From: Desmonostoc muscorum LEGE 12446
Lineage (GTDB): Bacteria > Cyanobacteriota > Cyanobacteriia > Cyanobacteriales > Nostocaceae
Direction: 5' to 3'
Assembly: GCF_015207005.2 (NCBI RefSeq)
Contig: NZ_JADEXS020000001.1
Location: forward strand, 5,094,001 to 5,158,000
Length of the DNA stretch: 64,000 bases
The notes beneath the pieces were generated by a model, which was given only the letters and a program-made list of their open reading frames with translations, was not told where the DNA came from and did not search any database. Positions 17,876 through 26,782 of the stretch are shown piece after piece (position 1 is the stretch's first letter; each line of letters starts with the position of its first letter). The position numbers were made by a program, and so were the translations under genes.

Positions 17876-19070
17876 AGTCAAATCTTTGATCCCGATCGCT
17901 AAACCTTGGATGGGCGAAGCCGAGGCTGAAGCAGCTAAACGTGCGATTATGTCTGGCTGGGTAACACAAGGACCAGAAGTTGCCACCTTTGAACAAGAAT
18001 TTGCAGCTTACGTAGGAGGAAACTACGCTTGTGCTGTATCCAATTGCACTACTGCACTGCATTTAGCGCTGTTAGCTGTAGGTGTGCAACCTGGGGATGA
18101 AGTGATTACTGTCAGCCATTCTTATATTGCCACTGCCAACAGTATTCGGTACTGCGGCGGAATACCAGTGTTTGTGGATATTGAACCACAGACATATAAC
18201 ATCAACCCGATGTTAATTGAAGATGTGATTAGCGATCGCACCCGTGCCATTCTGATTGTCCATCAGATCGGGATGCCTTGCGACCTCAAAGCAATCCTGG
18301 ATATTGCCCACCGCTACGAGTTGCCAGTAATTGAAGATGCAGCTTGTGCGATCGGTAGTGAAATTCTCTGGGATGGGCAATGGGAGAAAATTGGCAAGCC
18401 ACATGGCGATATCGCTTGCTTTTCTTTTCACCCCCGCAAAGTAATCACCACTGGTGACGGTGGGATGCTGACTACAAATAATCCCGAATGGGACAAACAG
18501 TTTCGCCTCTGGCGGCAACATGGGATGAGCGTCCCCGATACTGTACGCCACGGTGCAAAACAAGTGATATTTGAGTCATATCCCATGCTGGGTTACAACT
18601 ACCGCATGACTGATATTCAAGCAGCAGTTGGGCGAGAACAACTCAAACGGCTTCCAGAGATTGTGGAACGTCGGCGTTATTTGGCACAGCAATATCAGGA
18701 AAAGCTAGCAGATATACCGGGATTAAAGTTACCCACCGAGCCAAACTGGGCAAAGAGTAACTGGCAAAGTTTTTGTGTCAGGCTCACAGAGAAATACGAC
18801 CAGTTACAAGTGATGCAGGCAATGTTAGATGCTGGCATTGCTACGCGACGTGGGATTATGTGCGCTCACCGTGAAAGTGCTTATCAAACTGAAGCTTGGT
18901 CATGTGGAGTTGAGCCGAAAGCTTGTAAATGTGAAATTGGAAAGTGCGATCGCCTTTCTGAGAGTGAGCAAGCACAAGATCATACAGTCCTGCTACCCCT
19001 GTTTCATCAGATGACTCAGCAGGAACAGGACTATGTGGTGGAAGTTCTGAAGATCGCTTGTCAGGTTTAG
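17868..19070 (+). CDS. DegT/DnrJ/EryC1 aminotransferase, second copy (perosamine-synthase-like)
   Basis: 400 residues from a GTG inside the end of the epimerase gene. IPIAKPWMGEAEAEAAKRAIMSGW is the typical opening of 4-aminotransferases acting after 4,6-dehydratases; SFHPRKVITTGDGG holds the pyridoxal-phosphate lysine (about 190); HRESAYQ is conserved near the C-terminus. It is clearly a different subfamily from the 15053 gene. Odd feature: between HRESAYQ and the last helices is a four-cysteine stretch (CGVEPKACKCEIGKC) that could bind a metal or form disulfides. A GDP- or UDP-4-amino sugar is a reasonable guess. Confidence 0.9.
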   Translation: MSEVKSLIPIAKPWMGEAEAEAAKRAIMSGWVTQGPEVATFEQEFAAYVGGNYACAVSNCTTALHLALLAVGVQPGDEVITVSHSYIATANSIRYCGGIPVFVDIEPQTYNINPMLIEDVISDRTRAILIVHQIGMPCDLKAILDIAHRYELPVIEDAACAIGSEILWDGQWEKIGKPHGDIACFSFHPRKVITTGDGGMLTTNNPEWDKQFRLWRQHGMSVPDTVRHGAKQVIFESYPMLGYNYRMTDIQAAVGREQLKRLPEIVERRRYLAQQYQEKLADIPGLKLPTEPNWAKSNWQSFCVRLTEKYDQLQVMQAMLDAGIATRRGIMCAHRESAYQTEAWSCGVEPKACKCEIGKCDRLSESEQAQDHTVLLPLFHQMTQQEQDYVVEVLKIACQV

Positions 19071-19121
19071 GGAAGTTACTTTTGATCACCCCTACTAGTT
19101 ATAACGTTATGGCAAACAACT

Positions 19122-22100
19122 ATGGCTAACCTCTTTAGCAATCAAGTTCCGAGCATTGGAAATTACACTGATAGCGTTCCCTACGAATTAGGCCTGAAAT
19201 TCCGCAGCGCCGAAGGGGGACAGATTTTAGCCGTTCGCTTCTGGAAAGCCCCTAGCGAGACAGGAACTCATGTTGGCAATATCTGGACAGAAACGGGAAC
19301 TCTTTTAGCAAGCGCCACTTTTACAAACGAGACAGCTTCTGGCTGGCAGCAGCAGACTCTGGACACGCCAGTTAACATTCAAGCCAATACCACTTATGTG
19401 GTCTCTGTCAACATAAATGCCTACTACGTCGCTACTTACGATGATCTGGGTAGCCCCATAGTCAATGGGGATCTTAGCTCAGTGGCAGACGGTAGCAACG
19501 GGGTGTTTAATGTGACTCCAGGAGCCTTCCCAACAGGTTCTTTCCGCAACACTAACTATTTTCGTGACATTGACTTTGTAGCTGTTCCCCTGCCTACGAT
19601 TACAAAGATCAGTGGCGACAATCAGACTGGTGTAGGCGCAACTCCCTTACCCAACCCTTTGGTTGTTCAAGTCAAAGACGCTGCTGGTAATCCTCAGTCA
19701 GGGGTCACAGTGAATTTTGCCGTTACCAGTGGTGGAGGGTCGGTTTCGCCTGTTAGCGCAGTAACCGATACTAATGGGCAGGCTAGTACCACCTTAACCC
19801 TTGGAGCTAATCCTGGTGCGACAACTTTTATCACCAATACTGTAAGTGCCACCGCCCAAGAAGTAGGTAGCGTTATCTTCTCTGCTACTACCAGTCCTTC
19901 GGGGACCAGCCAAACAATATTGACCACTCAAGTCCCCACCTTTCCAAATTCTACCGATAGCGTCCCCTATGAATTAGGCTTGAAATTCCGCAGCAGTAGA
20001 GGCGGACAGGTTGCCGCCATTCGCTTCTGGAAAGCTGCTAGTGAGACAGGAACTCATATTGGCAAAATCTGGACGGCAGCGGGAACTCTTATAGCAAGCG
20101 TCACTTTTACTAACGAGACGGCTTCTGGCTGGCAGGAGCAGCTTCTAGAAACGCCAATAAATATTCAAGGCAATTCGATTTATGTGGTCTCTGTCAACGT
20201 CAACGCCTATTACGTCACCACTTATGATGAACTGGTCAACCCCATAGTTAGCGGCGATCTTAGCTCAGTAGCGGACGGCAATAATGGGGTATTTAATGTA
20301 AATCCAAATTCTTTCCCAGCTGCTTCTTTCCGGAATGCTAACTATTATCGTGACATTGCCTTTGTTGTCGGCAGCAACTTGATTAAAGTCAGTGGAGACA
20401 ATCAGAGTGGGGCAACGGGAGCAGCTCTAACCAACCCCCTAGTTGTGCAAGTTGTAAACGCTCAAAACAATCCTCAATCAGGGGTCACGGTAAACTTTGA
20501 TATTATCAGTGGTGGGGGATCAGTGTCGCCTGCCAGTGTAGTAACTGATGGTAGTGGTCAAGCAAGTACAACTTTGACACTCGGACAGGCTCCTAGCGCA
20601 CCTGGAGCGGTGATCGTAAGCGCCATAGCACCAGGCATCGGTAGTACCACCTTCTCGGCTACAGCAATTCCGGCGAACCCAAATCCCGTCTATTTGGAAA
20701 ATCTCAATCCAGGCACGACTAACTGGAAGCTTGACAACCGGGGTAGTGGCGAGATCGCTGGTTATACCTCGGTTACCAGTGTCAATAAAGGGGAATCGCT
20801 GGATATTAAGGTTTCTCTTGGACAAGCTGGACAGTATACCATCGATGTGTACCGCTTGGGCTACTATGGTGGCACAGGAGGAAGGCTGATCGCAAGCAGC
20901 GGCTTGCTCAATGGCACAACCCAAGCTGCCTGTACCGTAGACCCTGATACCCGCCTAGTGGAGTGCAACTGGACAACTTCCTACGTCTTGCAGGTAGGCA
21001 ATAACTGGACTAGTGGTATTTATGTAGCGAAACTGACTGACCAAGCAACTGGGGTAGTTGCTCATGTGTGGTTTGTCGTCCGCGATGATAGCAGCACTGC
21101 TGATATTTTATTCAATAGTGCCATTTCTACTGTCCTCGCCTATAGCTCAACGGGGGGTTACAGCTTGTACAGTTCTAACAGCATTGGTGGTGAACGGGCT
21201 TTCAAGGTTTCCTACGACCGGCCTTTCGCCCAGGCAACTTATCAAAACTCCAACGAGGCTGACACACCTCTGCGATGGGAATACAATATGGTGCGGTGGC
21301 TAGAATCTCTAGGTTACGATGTTACCTACACCGACAGTATGCAAATTCACACCAACGGACAAAAATTGCTCAATCACAAAGTATTCTTGTCTGTGGGTCA
21401 CGATGAGTACTGGTCTAAAGAAATGCGCGATCATATCGAGGCTGCCCGTGATGGCGGAATTAATTTAGGATTTTTCTCTGCCAATACTGGTTATTGGCGA
21501 GTGAGGTTTGAAAATTCTACTCTTGCTGCCGGACAAGTGAAGCCCAACCGGGTGATGGCCTGCTACAAACCAGATTGGACATTAGATCCAGTAGCCCAGC
21601 AACAGGGACCATCAGCAGCCACTAATAAATTCCGCAGCGTTCAGAACCAGCGGCCGGAAAATTCTTTGTTAGGAGTCATGTATGGTAGTGACCTAGATAC
21701 CTACGGTGGTTTTAATTTTGTCGTTGCCAACGCTAGCGATCCTTACTACGCCAACACAGGACTCAAGAATGGAGATCAGCTGGCTATGTTAGTAGGTTAT
21801 GAATGGGATTTTATCGTTAATAATGGGTCTACTCCTCCCGGACTGGTCATGTTGTCTCAGTCGCCAGTAGTACCTGCTAATGTGTTGCCAAACTTCGACG
21901 AACCAGTTGGAGAAAGAGCACTCCCTGCCAACCAGGATTTTACCAAATCCCATTCAGCCCGCTATACAGCTGGTAGCGGAGCTAAAGTTTTTGCCTCCGG
22001 CTCCATTCAGTGGGCATGGGGGTTAGATAGTGACGGCGTTAGCCCATTTCGGGAAGATATTCGCGCCAAGCAAATAACCGTCAATATCCTAGCAGATATG

Positions 22101-22145
22101 GGGGCTAAACCCCAAGCCCCAAATGCAAGCTTGATTGTTCCTTAA
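19122..22145 (+). CDS. Modular surface-type protein: 2x (DUF4082-Ig) plus DMFase-beta-like domain
   Basis: 1007 residues. Residues 1-155 and about 267-418 are DUF4082 domains (DSVPYELGLKFRS, VRFWKAPSETGTH, NETASGWQ). Each is followed by a bacterial Ig-like (Big_1) domain (SGVTVNF, GGGSVSP, TDTNGQASTTLTLG). From about 525 onward lies an N,N-dimethylformamidase beta-subunit-like region (YRLGYYGGTGGRL, VGHDEYWSKEMRDHIEAARDGG, FFSANTGYWRVRFE). The duplicated halves are similar even at DNA level. The domains are typical of exported proteins, yet no signal peptide precedes the first domain and no upstream start is possible (in-frame TGA at 19083). Role in the polysaccharide locus unknown; binding or modifying the polymer is inference. 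Confidence 0.85.
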   Translation: MANLFSNQVPSIGNYTDSVPYELGLKFRSAEGGQILAVRFWKAPSETGTHVGNIWTETGTLLASATFTNETASGWQQQTLDTPVNIQANTTYVVSVNINAYYVATYDDLGSPIVNGDLSSVADGSNGVFNVTPGAFPTGSFRNTNYFRDIDFVAVPLPTITKISGDNQTGVGATPLPNPLVVQVKDAAGNPQSGVTVNFAVTSGGGSVSPVSAVTDTNGQASTTLTLGANPGATTFITNTVSATAQEVGSVIFSATTSPSGTSQTILTTQVPTFPNSTDSVPYELGLKFRSSRGGQVAAIRFWKAASETGTHIGKIWTAAGTLIASVTFTNETASGWQEQLLETPINIQGNSIYVVSVNVNAYYVTTYDELVNPIVSGDLSSVADGNNGVFNVNPNSFPAASFRNANYYRDIAFVVGSNLIKVSGDNQSGATGAALTNPLVVQVVNAQNNPQSGVTVNFDIISGGGSVSPASVVTDGSGQASTTLTLGQAPSAPGAVIVSAIAPGIGSTTFSATAIPANPNPVYLENLNPGTTNWKLDNRGSGEIAGYTSVTSVNKGESLDIKVSLGQAGQYTIDVYRLGYYGGTGGRLIASSGLLNGTTQAACTVDPDTRLVECNWTTSYVLQVGNNWTSGIYVAKLTDQATGVVAHVWFVVRDDSSTADILFNSAISTVLAYSSTGGYSLYSSNSIGGERAFKVSYDRPFAQATYQNSNEADTPLRWEYNMVRWLESLGYDVTYTDSMQIHTNGQKLLNHKVFLSVGHDEYWSKEMRDHIEAARDGGINLGFFSANTGYWRVRFENSTLAAGQVKPNRVMACYKPDWTLDPVAQQQGPSAATNKFRSVQNQRPENSLLGVMYGSDLDTYGGFNFVVANASDPYYANTGLKNGDQLAMLVGYEWDFIVNNGSTPPGLVMLSQSPVVPANVLPNFDEPVGERALPANQDFTKSHSARYTAGSGAKVFASGSIQWAWGLDSDGVSPFREDIRAKQITVNILADMGAKPQAPNASLIVP

Positions 22146-22168
22146 AACACCCCACAAGGAGTATAGTA

Positions 22169-23131
22169 ATGCGATCGCTGAAACGCCGACAATTTGGCAA
22201 GCTTGCAGCTGCCAGTTTGACTTCTACTGTTGTTGCTGGTCTTTCTAGTAAGGCACTTGCTCAGAAGACTGAACTCAACGAGGGAATTCTTTATGGAGTA
22301 AACCTCCTTAGTACATCAAACACTGCAAACCGGGAAGACAACACTCCGGGAGTAGAGTTGAGCACTGTTGACCTAGCAACGGGAAAAATTCTCTCTAAGC
22401 TCAATCGCCTATCTCTGTCCGTTGAAAATCCATTGTCTGTACCGAAAAGGCCGAGGGCTTTCTTTTTTAATGACTCTAACCGAATTACGAAAGCGATAGT
22501 GCTTAAAAATGGGACTGTTGTAATTTCTACGGTCTCTAGCACGAGAAATGGTCATTTCAACCATCTCATTTTTACTGTCGGCAATGCTAGTATCCCTGAA
22601 TTTAGAGGGAAAAAAGTACTAGGGTTCAAGAAATCCAATCAAACTGTTGAAAGTTTACTCAGCCTTCCCAATAATCAACTTCTGTGTCTAGTAGGAACTG
22701 AAGGCGTCCCACCTTTTAGCATGAGAACGCTCGATTTCACAACAGGCCAAATTCTTGCCCGCGACGATCTGGCTCTACCCGAACTGCCGCCTACCCATCG
22801 ATTTGCTAACCTATGTCAAGATCCAAAGGGAAATATTTTCGCAACTGAGATTGGCTCAGAAGGTATCCCCTGTTTAATTTCAATGAACTTACAGGAGAAA
22901 GCTATAGTTACTGGCAAGCTCAAAATTAAGAGACTGACCCCACTGAGCTTTGAAGGACGCCCTCTCTCTAACGATGTTAAAGACTTGACTTTCTCTGCTT
23001 CAGGTCAATTGTATGCGCTTGCTCCTGACAAGACTAGAAAAAGTAATGCCGTGTTTAAGGTGGACGTAAAAACTGGCAAAATGACGCTAGTAAGGAACCT
23101 TGCAGCCCAGAAGTTTACCTTCTCTCCCTAG
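22169..23131 (+). CDS. Tat-exported propeller-like protein of unknown function
   Basis: 320 residues, with AAGGAG eight bases before the ATG. The N-terminus has a twin-arginine-type signal (KRRQFGKLAAAS, hydrophobic stretch, likely cut after SKALAQ). The rest shows repeated short strands with 'DLATGKIL', 'DFTTGQIL' and 'DVKTGKMT' spaced around the chain, which suggests a beta-propeller. No catalytic motif. It starts 23 bp after the modular DUF4082 protein and is probably its cotranscribed partner. No specific family recognised. Confidence 0.75.
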   Translation: MRSLKRRQFGKLAAASLTSTVVAGLSSKALAQKTELNEGILYGVNLLSTSNTANREDNTPGVELSTVDLATGKILSKLNRLSLSVENPLSVPKRPRAFFFNDSNRITKAIVLKNGTVVISTVSSTRNGHFNHLIFTVGNASIPEFRGKKVLGFKKSNQTVESLLSLPNNQLLCLVGTEGVPPFSMRTLDFTTGQILARDDLALPELPPTHRFANLCQDPKGNIFATEIGSEGIPCLISMNLQEKAIVTGKLKIKRLTPLSFEGRPLSNDVKDLTFSASGQLYALAPDKTRKSNAVFKVDVKTGKMTLVRNLAAQKFTFSP

Positions 23132-23706
23132 TATTACAACGACCTTTTGAATAATCTGCTACGCTAAATTTTCCATATTCATCTATGGAAATAAATCAAA
23201 TGCAGAATTCTCAATGTTTTTAGGAGAGATATAGCCAACTGGTTCAGCTAAGGAAGCAAGAACGCCGATAAGCAAAGCGATTAACAGCAGAACTGCGAGA
23301 ATTCCGGGTTCAGTTATTAAGACGCGATCGCATGAATCAAAACCTTCGTGCAATCGCTTTGCTTATTGCTTTTTCTTGTTATATCAATTCTCTTCTCTAT
23401 GAAGATGCACTTAATCTTTATTCAACGTAGACGCATAGCCTTGAAGCAGGGCGGTGTTTTTGGTTTCCAAAATGACTGCCATCGCAAAGGAAGAAATAAG
23501 TCAAGAATTATTCAGTGTAAGTTTACAGAGAATTGGTATTAAAAGGATGAAAACTTCAAAAAATAGATTAATTGTTGGTATTAGTATAAAAAGTGTGTGA
23601 TTGTTTAACTGAAAGTGAATAAGCACAGAATTACACCATAGACACACAAAACAAAATCTAGCGATTGATGTTCTGAAAAATAATATTAGATAAAGCAAAA
23701 ATATTT
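23132..23706. other. 575-bp spacer before the AT-rich glycosyltransferase block
   Basis: No convincing gene. A perfect 15-base inverted repeat (23268-23282 ATAAGCAAAGCGATT and 23352-23366) brackets a 69-bp segment containing a GCGATCGC octamer. Short frames here lack family resemblance. Confidence 0.55.
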
Positions 23707-26004
23707 ATGGATAAAATTATTAAGCCAAAACTTGTTTTTTTTCAATGGAATAATCAAGGTTCAGCCAAGTTCTACAATGTACACAAGCAAGAACATGTTA
23801 AGTGTCTCTCGGAGTTTTTTGAAGTAATTGTTATTAGTGACGAAAGCGACTATCAACAAATTTGTGAGCAATATCAACCAGACATAACTCTGTTTGAAAC
23901 TGGTAACGCCTCATCTGATAAACGACGCGTTAAAAATACTCATTATTATCCAGAAATACCAAAATTAGCTTTCTATAACGGGGATTCTTTTTGTGGATTT
24001 CATTCAGCCTTTCTTTCTGATATTGAAAATTGGGGAATAGAGACAGTCTTTACAATATCTATTCCTTTAGCTGAATATCTTCCAGAGATTGCCGAAAATT
24101 TATTTATCTGGCCAAATTTTATAGATTCCGACATATTTAGAGACTATAATCAACCAAAAAATATACCAGTGCTGATTACTGGAAGCCAAACATCACTATA
24201 TCCTTGGCGTCAAAAAATTAATAGACTTATTTCTAAATATTATCCTACTCTAATTTGCCCACACTTAGGATACATGCAAAACCGAGAAACATCAAGAATG
24301 CTTTTTGGTGAGCAGTATGCTCGGATGATCAATGCTTCTTCCTTTTCACCTACCTGTGGCACAATGGCAAGGGAGTTTGTTCGCAAATTTCTGGAAATTC
24401 CAGGGTCTAAATCCTGTTTGATTACAGAAAAAAATCCAGCTGTTGAAGCAGCAGGTTTTGTTGATATGCAAAATTGTGTGTTTGCTGATGAAAATGATGT
24501 ATTAGATAAGCTTGATTATCTGTTTAAAAACCCAGAAGAATTAGAGAAAATTACCAATACTGGCTATCAACTAGTCCATTCCCAGCACACATTTAAACAA
24601 AGAGATCAAATTTGGCAATGGTTTCATCTACAGAAAGCCCTGAAGCCAAATCAAAGGATTGTTCAGAAAAGCCCTTTTGAGCCTTTGACCATTGTAGATA
24701 GTTCATCGGGAATTAAAAATTCACATATCGTCGTTAATGCATCGGATAGAGTGCTCCTGCGTCAAGGAGATGAAAAACTTTGGTCAGGAAAATATGATGA
24801 AGCAGAAGCTTTGTATCTCAAATGCTTAAATTATGTAGACTCTCAAGCTCAACCAAAACTACGGCTAGCATTATGTAACCTCTACAAAGGAAATGCAGCT
24901 AGGGCACATGATTGGATTGTTCAGCCAATTGAATGGACTCTTGATCTGCTAAAAGCTATAGATCCTGATCCGTTAGAATGGGCTTATCTAATTATTACTC
25001 TTCTTTGTCAAGGAAAATTAAATGATGCCATCGACTGTGCTAATAAGTTTCCCTCTCTTTGCCATCCTGAACTCGATCGCACTCGTTGGGTAGTTAATAC
25101 TGTAACCAATAAAGACACTTTACCTTACAGTGAACCATTAAAATACCGCTATAGCGCTCATCAATTGCCTACTCGAAGTTTCCAAGATTGGCTAGACCAT
25201 CTTTGTATGATGCTTACAGCATGTCAACAATTTGATTTCGTAAAATTGTTGAGCGATCCTGCTTATTTAAAATCTCATTCATTAAAAAAAGAAACAAAAG
25301 GTTTTGTTAAATCATCTAACTTAGTTTCTAAATCAATTGATTTTTTAAATTTAAAAAATTATAAAAGGGTGTTCAAAGAATGGCTAGTATTAAAATTAAA
25401 AACCTCATTACGTAAACCTTTAACTCATTTAGAAACTAGATTTGGTTACTTCCTTCCTTACGAATTTTCAACTATAAAATCTGATGAATTTTTTCAAACC
25501 ATCCGAAAAATGGTCAAGGAAGAAGATATTGAAACAGCTTTAGTAATTGGAGCATCTAGTGGAGAAGTTATTACCGAGGCACTTTTAACAGGCATTAGAG
25601 AAAACCCAAACAAGCCAACCGCCTTTTGTATCAATATTTCTACTCCTCAATTTAATAAATTGCAAAAGCGTTATACTGGTGAGCCTACTGTCAAATTCTA
25701 TGAGATTCCGTCTATTGATTTAGAAAATTTACCTAAAGAAATAAGTAAAATCATCAAAAATATTAAAGAGCAAAATAATGTTAATATTTTTGATGTTATC
25801 TTAATCGATGGTTCTCAATTAAGCACAAGTATTGAAGATTTACAAAATGAATTGCATAGCTATAAGTTTGTTTTACTAGATGATATAAATACATTTCAAA
25901 ACTACAAAAATAATCAAAAATTTCTCTTAGATCCCAATTACTTAGTATTCAGTCAAAACACTGATTTACGTAATGGATATGCAATTTTTGAACAACTTAC
26001 TTAA
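23707..26004 (+). CDS. Glycosyltransferase-TPR-methyltransferase-like fusion
   Basis: 765 residues. Residues 1-320 resemble CgeB/GT1-type transferases (PEIPKLAFYNGDSF, GTMAREFVRKFLEIPGSKSCLITEKNPA, then LEKITNTGYQLVHSQHTFKQR). Residues about 350-480 look like TPR helices (LWSGKYDEAEALYLKCLNY, QGKLNDAIDCANKF). The last 180 residues form a Rossmann-like, methyltransferase-type domain (ALVIGASSGEVITEALLTGI, FDVILIDGSQLSTSIEDL, KFVLLDDINTF). The first domain probably transfers a sugar; whether the last binds S-adenosylmethionine is unproven since its glycine motif is weak. Strongly AT-rich codons compared with the genes at 11-19 kb suggest transfer. Confidence 0.75.
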   Translation: MDKIIKPKLVFFQWNNQGSAKFYNVHKQEHVKCLSEFFEVIVISDESDYQQICEQYQPDITLFETGNASSDKRRVKNTHYYPEIPKLAFYNGDSFCGFHSAFLSDIENWGIETVFTISIPLAEYLPEIAENLFIWPNFIDSDIFRDYNQPKNIPVLITGSQTSLYPWRQKINRLISKYYPTLICPHLGYMQNRETSRMLFGEQYARMINASSFSPTCGTMAREFVRKFLEIPGSKSCLITEKNPAVEAAGFVDMQNCVFADENDVLDKLDYLFKNPEELEKITNTGYQLVHSQHTFKQRDQIWQWFHLQKALKPNQRIVQKSPFEPLTIVDSSSGIKNSHIVVNASDRVLLRQGDEKLWSGKYDEAEALYLKCLNYVDSQAQPKLRLALCNLYKGNAARAHDWIVQPIEWTLDLLKAIDPDPLEWAYLIITLLCQGKLNDAIDCANKFPSLCHPELDRTRWVVNTVTNKDTLPYSEPLKYRYSAHQLPTRSFQDWLDHLCMMLTACQQFDFVKLLSDPAYLKSHSLKKETKGFVKSSNLVSKSIDFLNLKNYKRVFKEWLVLKLKTSLRKPLTHLETRFGYFLPYEFSTIKSDEFFQTIRKMVKEEDIETALVIGASSGEVITEALLTGIRENPNKPTAFCINISTPQFNKLQKRYTGEPTVKFYEIPSIDLENLPKEISKIIKNIKEQNNVNIFDVILIDGSQLSTSIEDLQNELHSYKFVLLDDINTFQNYKNNQKFLLDPNYLVFSQNTDLRNGYAIFEQLT

Positions 26005-26066
26005 TCATCAACAAAAATAGCCAATTATAATTGGCTAATGTAAACAGAAATTTGGAGATTGAAAAC

Positions 26067-26759
26067 ATGAAAATTAGTGATTTTTCTTACAAGGCATCAC
26101 ATCACTTAGTTTGGCGAGCAGAACAACTATTAATTGATATACAAAGTTCTTCAATTAATAAGGAGTTGAAAAAACTAGGTTGTTTAACTAAAAAAGATAT
26201 AACTACACATATGACTGCTCATGAGCTAAATATGCTCTATATTTTAGCCAAGGAGCTTGGAGAATCTGCAAAAGCTTTGGAGATAGGATCTTATTTAGGA
26301 GCATCTAGTTGTTATATTGCTGCTGCTTTGGCTCCAAAAGGTGGGCACTTATTTTGTGTTGACACTTGGGAAAATCAAACTATGCCAGAAGGTGAAAGAG
26401 ATACATTAAGTGAGTTTAAAAATAATACAAGAGGAGTAGCCAACCACATCACTATGCTCAGGAAAAATAGTCAGGAACTTACACCTTCAGATTTTACAGA
26501 GTATCCTCTAAGCCTTGTTTTTATTGATGGCGACCATAGTTATCAAGGAGCCAAAAATGATTACGAAAAAGCAACTCCTTGGATTGTAGGAGGAGGTATT
26601 CTTGCATTTCATGATTGTATTGCGTTTGAAGGTGTAGCGAGGACAATTGGTGAAGCTCTTGCCAGTGGTAACTGGAAGTTTGGTGGACAAGTTGATAATC
26701 TTCTTTGGTTACGTAAAGTAGAAAAAGGTTGTTTAGAATTTGAACACTCAGCATTTTAA
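26067..26759 (+). CDS. Class I SAM-dependent methyltransferase (Methyltransf_24/CmcI-like)
   Basis: The longest frame begins at TTG 26031, but ATG 26067 has GGAG nine bases upstream and is chosen (230 residues). SAM motif I is ALEIGSYLGASSCYIAAAL, motif II HLFCVDTWENQ, and the acidic metal-binding loop LVFIDGDHSYQGAKNDYEKA, followed by GGGILAFHDC, typical of the O-methyltransferase group with CmcI and macrocin methyltransferases. Likely methylates a sugar hydroxyl of the polysaccharide. AT-rich like its neighbours. Confidence 0.88.
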   Translation: MKISDFSYKASHHLVWRAEQLLIDIQSSSINKELKKLGCLTKKDITTHMTAHELNMLYILAKELGESAKALEIGSYLGASSCYIAAALAPKGGHLFCVDTWENQTMPEGERDTLSEFKNNTRGVANHITMLRKNSQELTPSDFTEYPLSLVFIDGDHSYQGAKNDYEKATPWIVGGGILAFHDCIAFEGVARTIGEALASGNWKFGGQVDNLLWLRKVEKGCLEFEHSAF

Positions 26760-26782
26760 AACAAAGCACAAAATTATTTTGT

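Noticed and set aside
19122..22145. Type I secretion (RTX) signal for the modular protein
   Set aside because: No GGxGxD nonapeptide repeats in the sequence; the end is NASLIVP, unlike an RTX tail.
23348..23542. 64-codon plus-strand frame before the glycosyltransferase fusion
   Set aside because: No homology-like features, and it overlaps a repeat-like arm at 23352.
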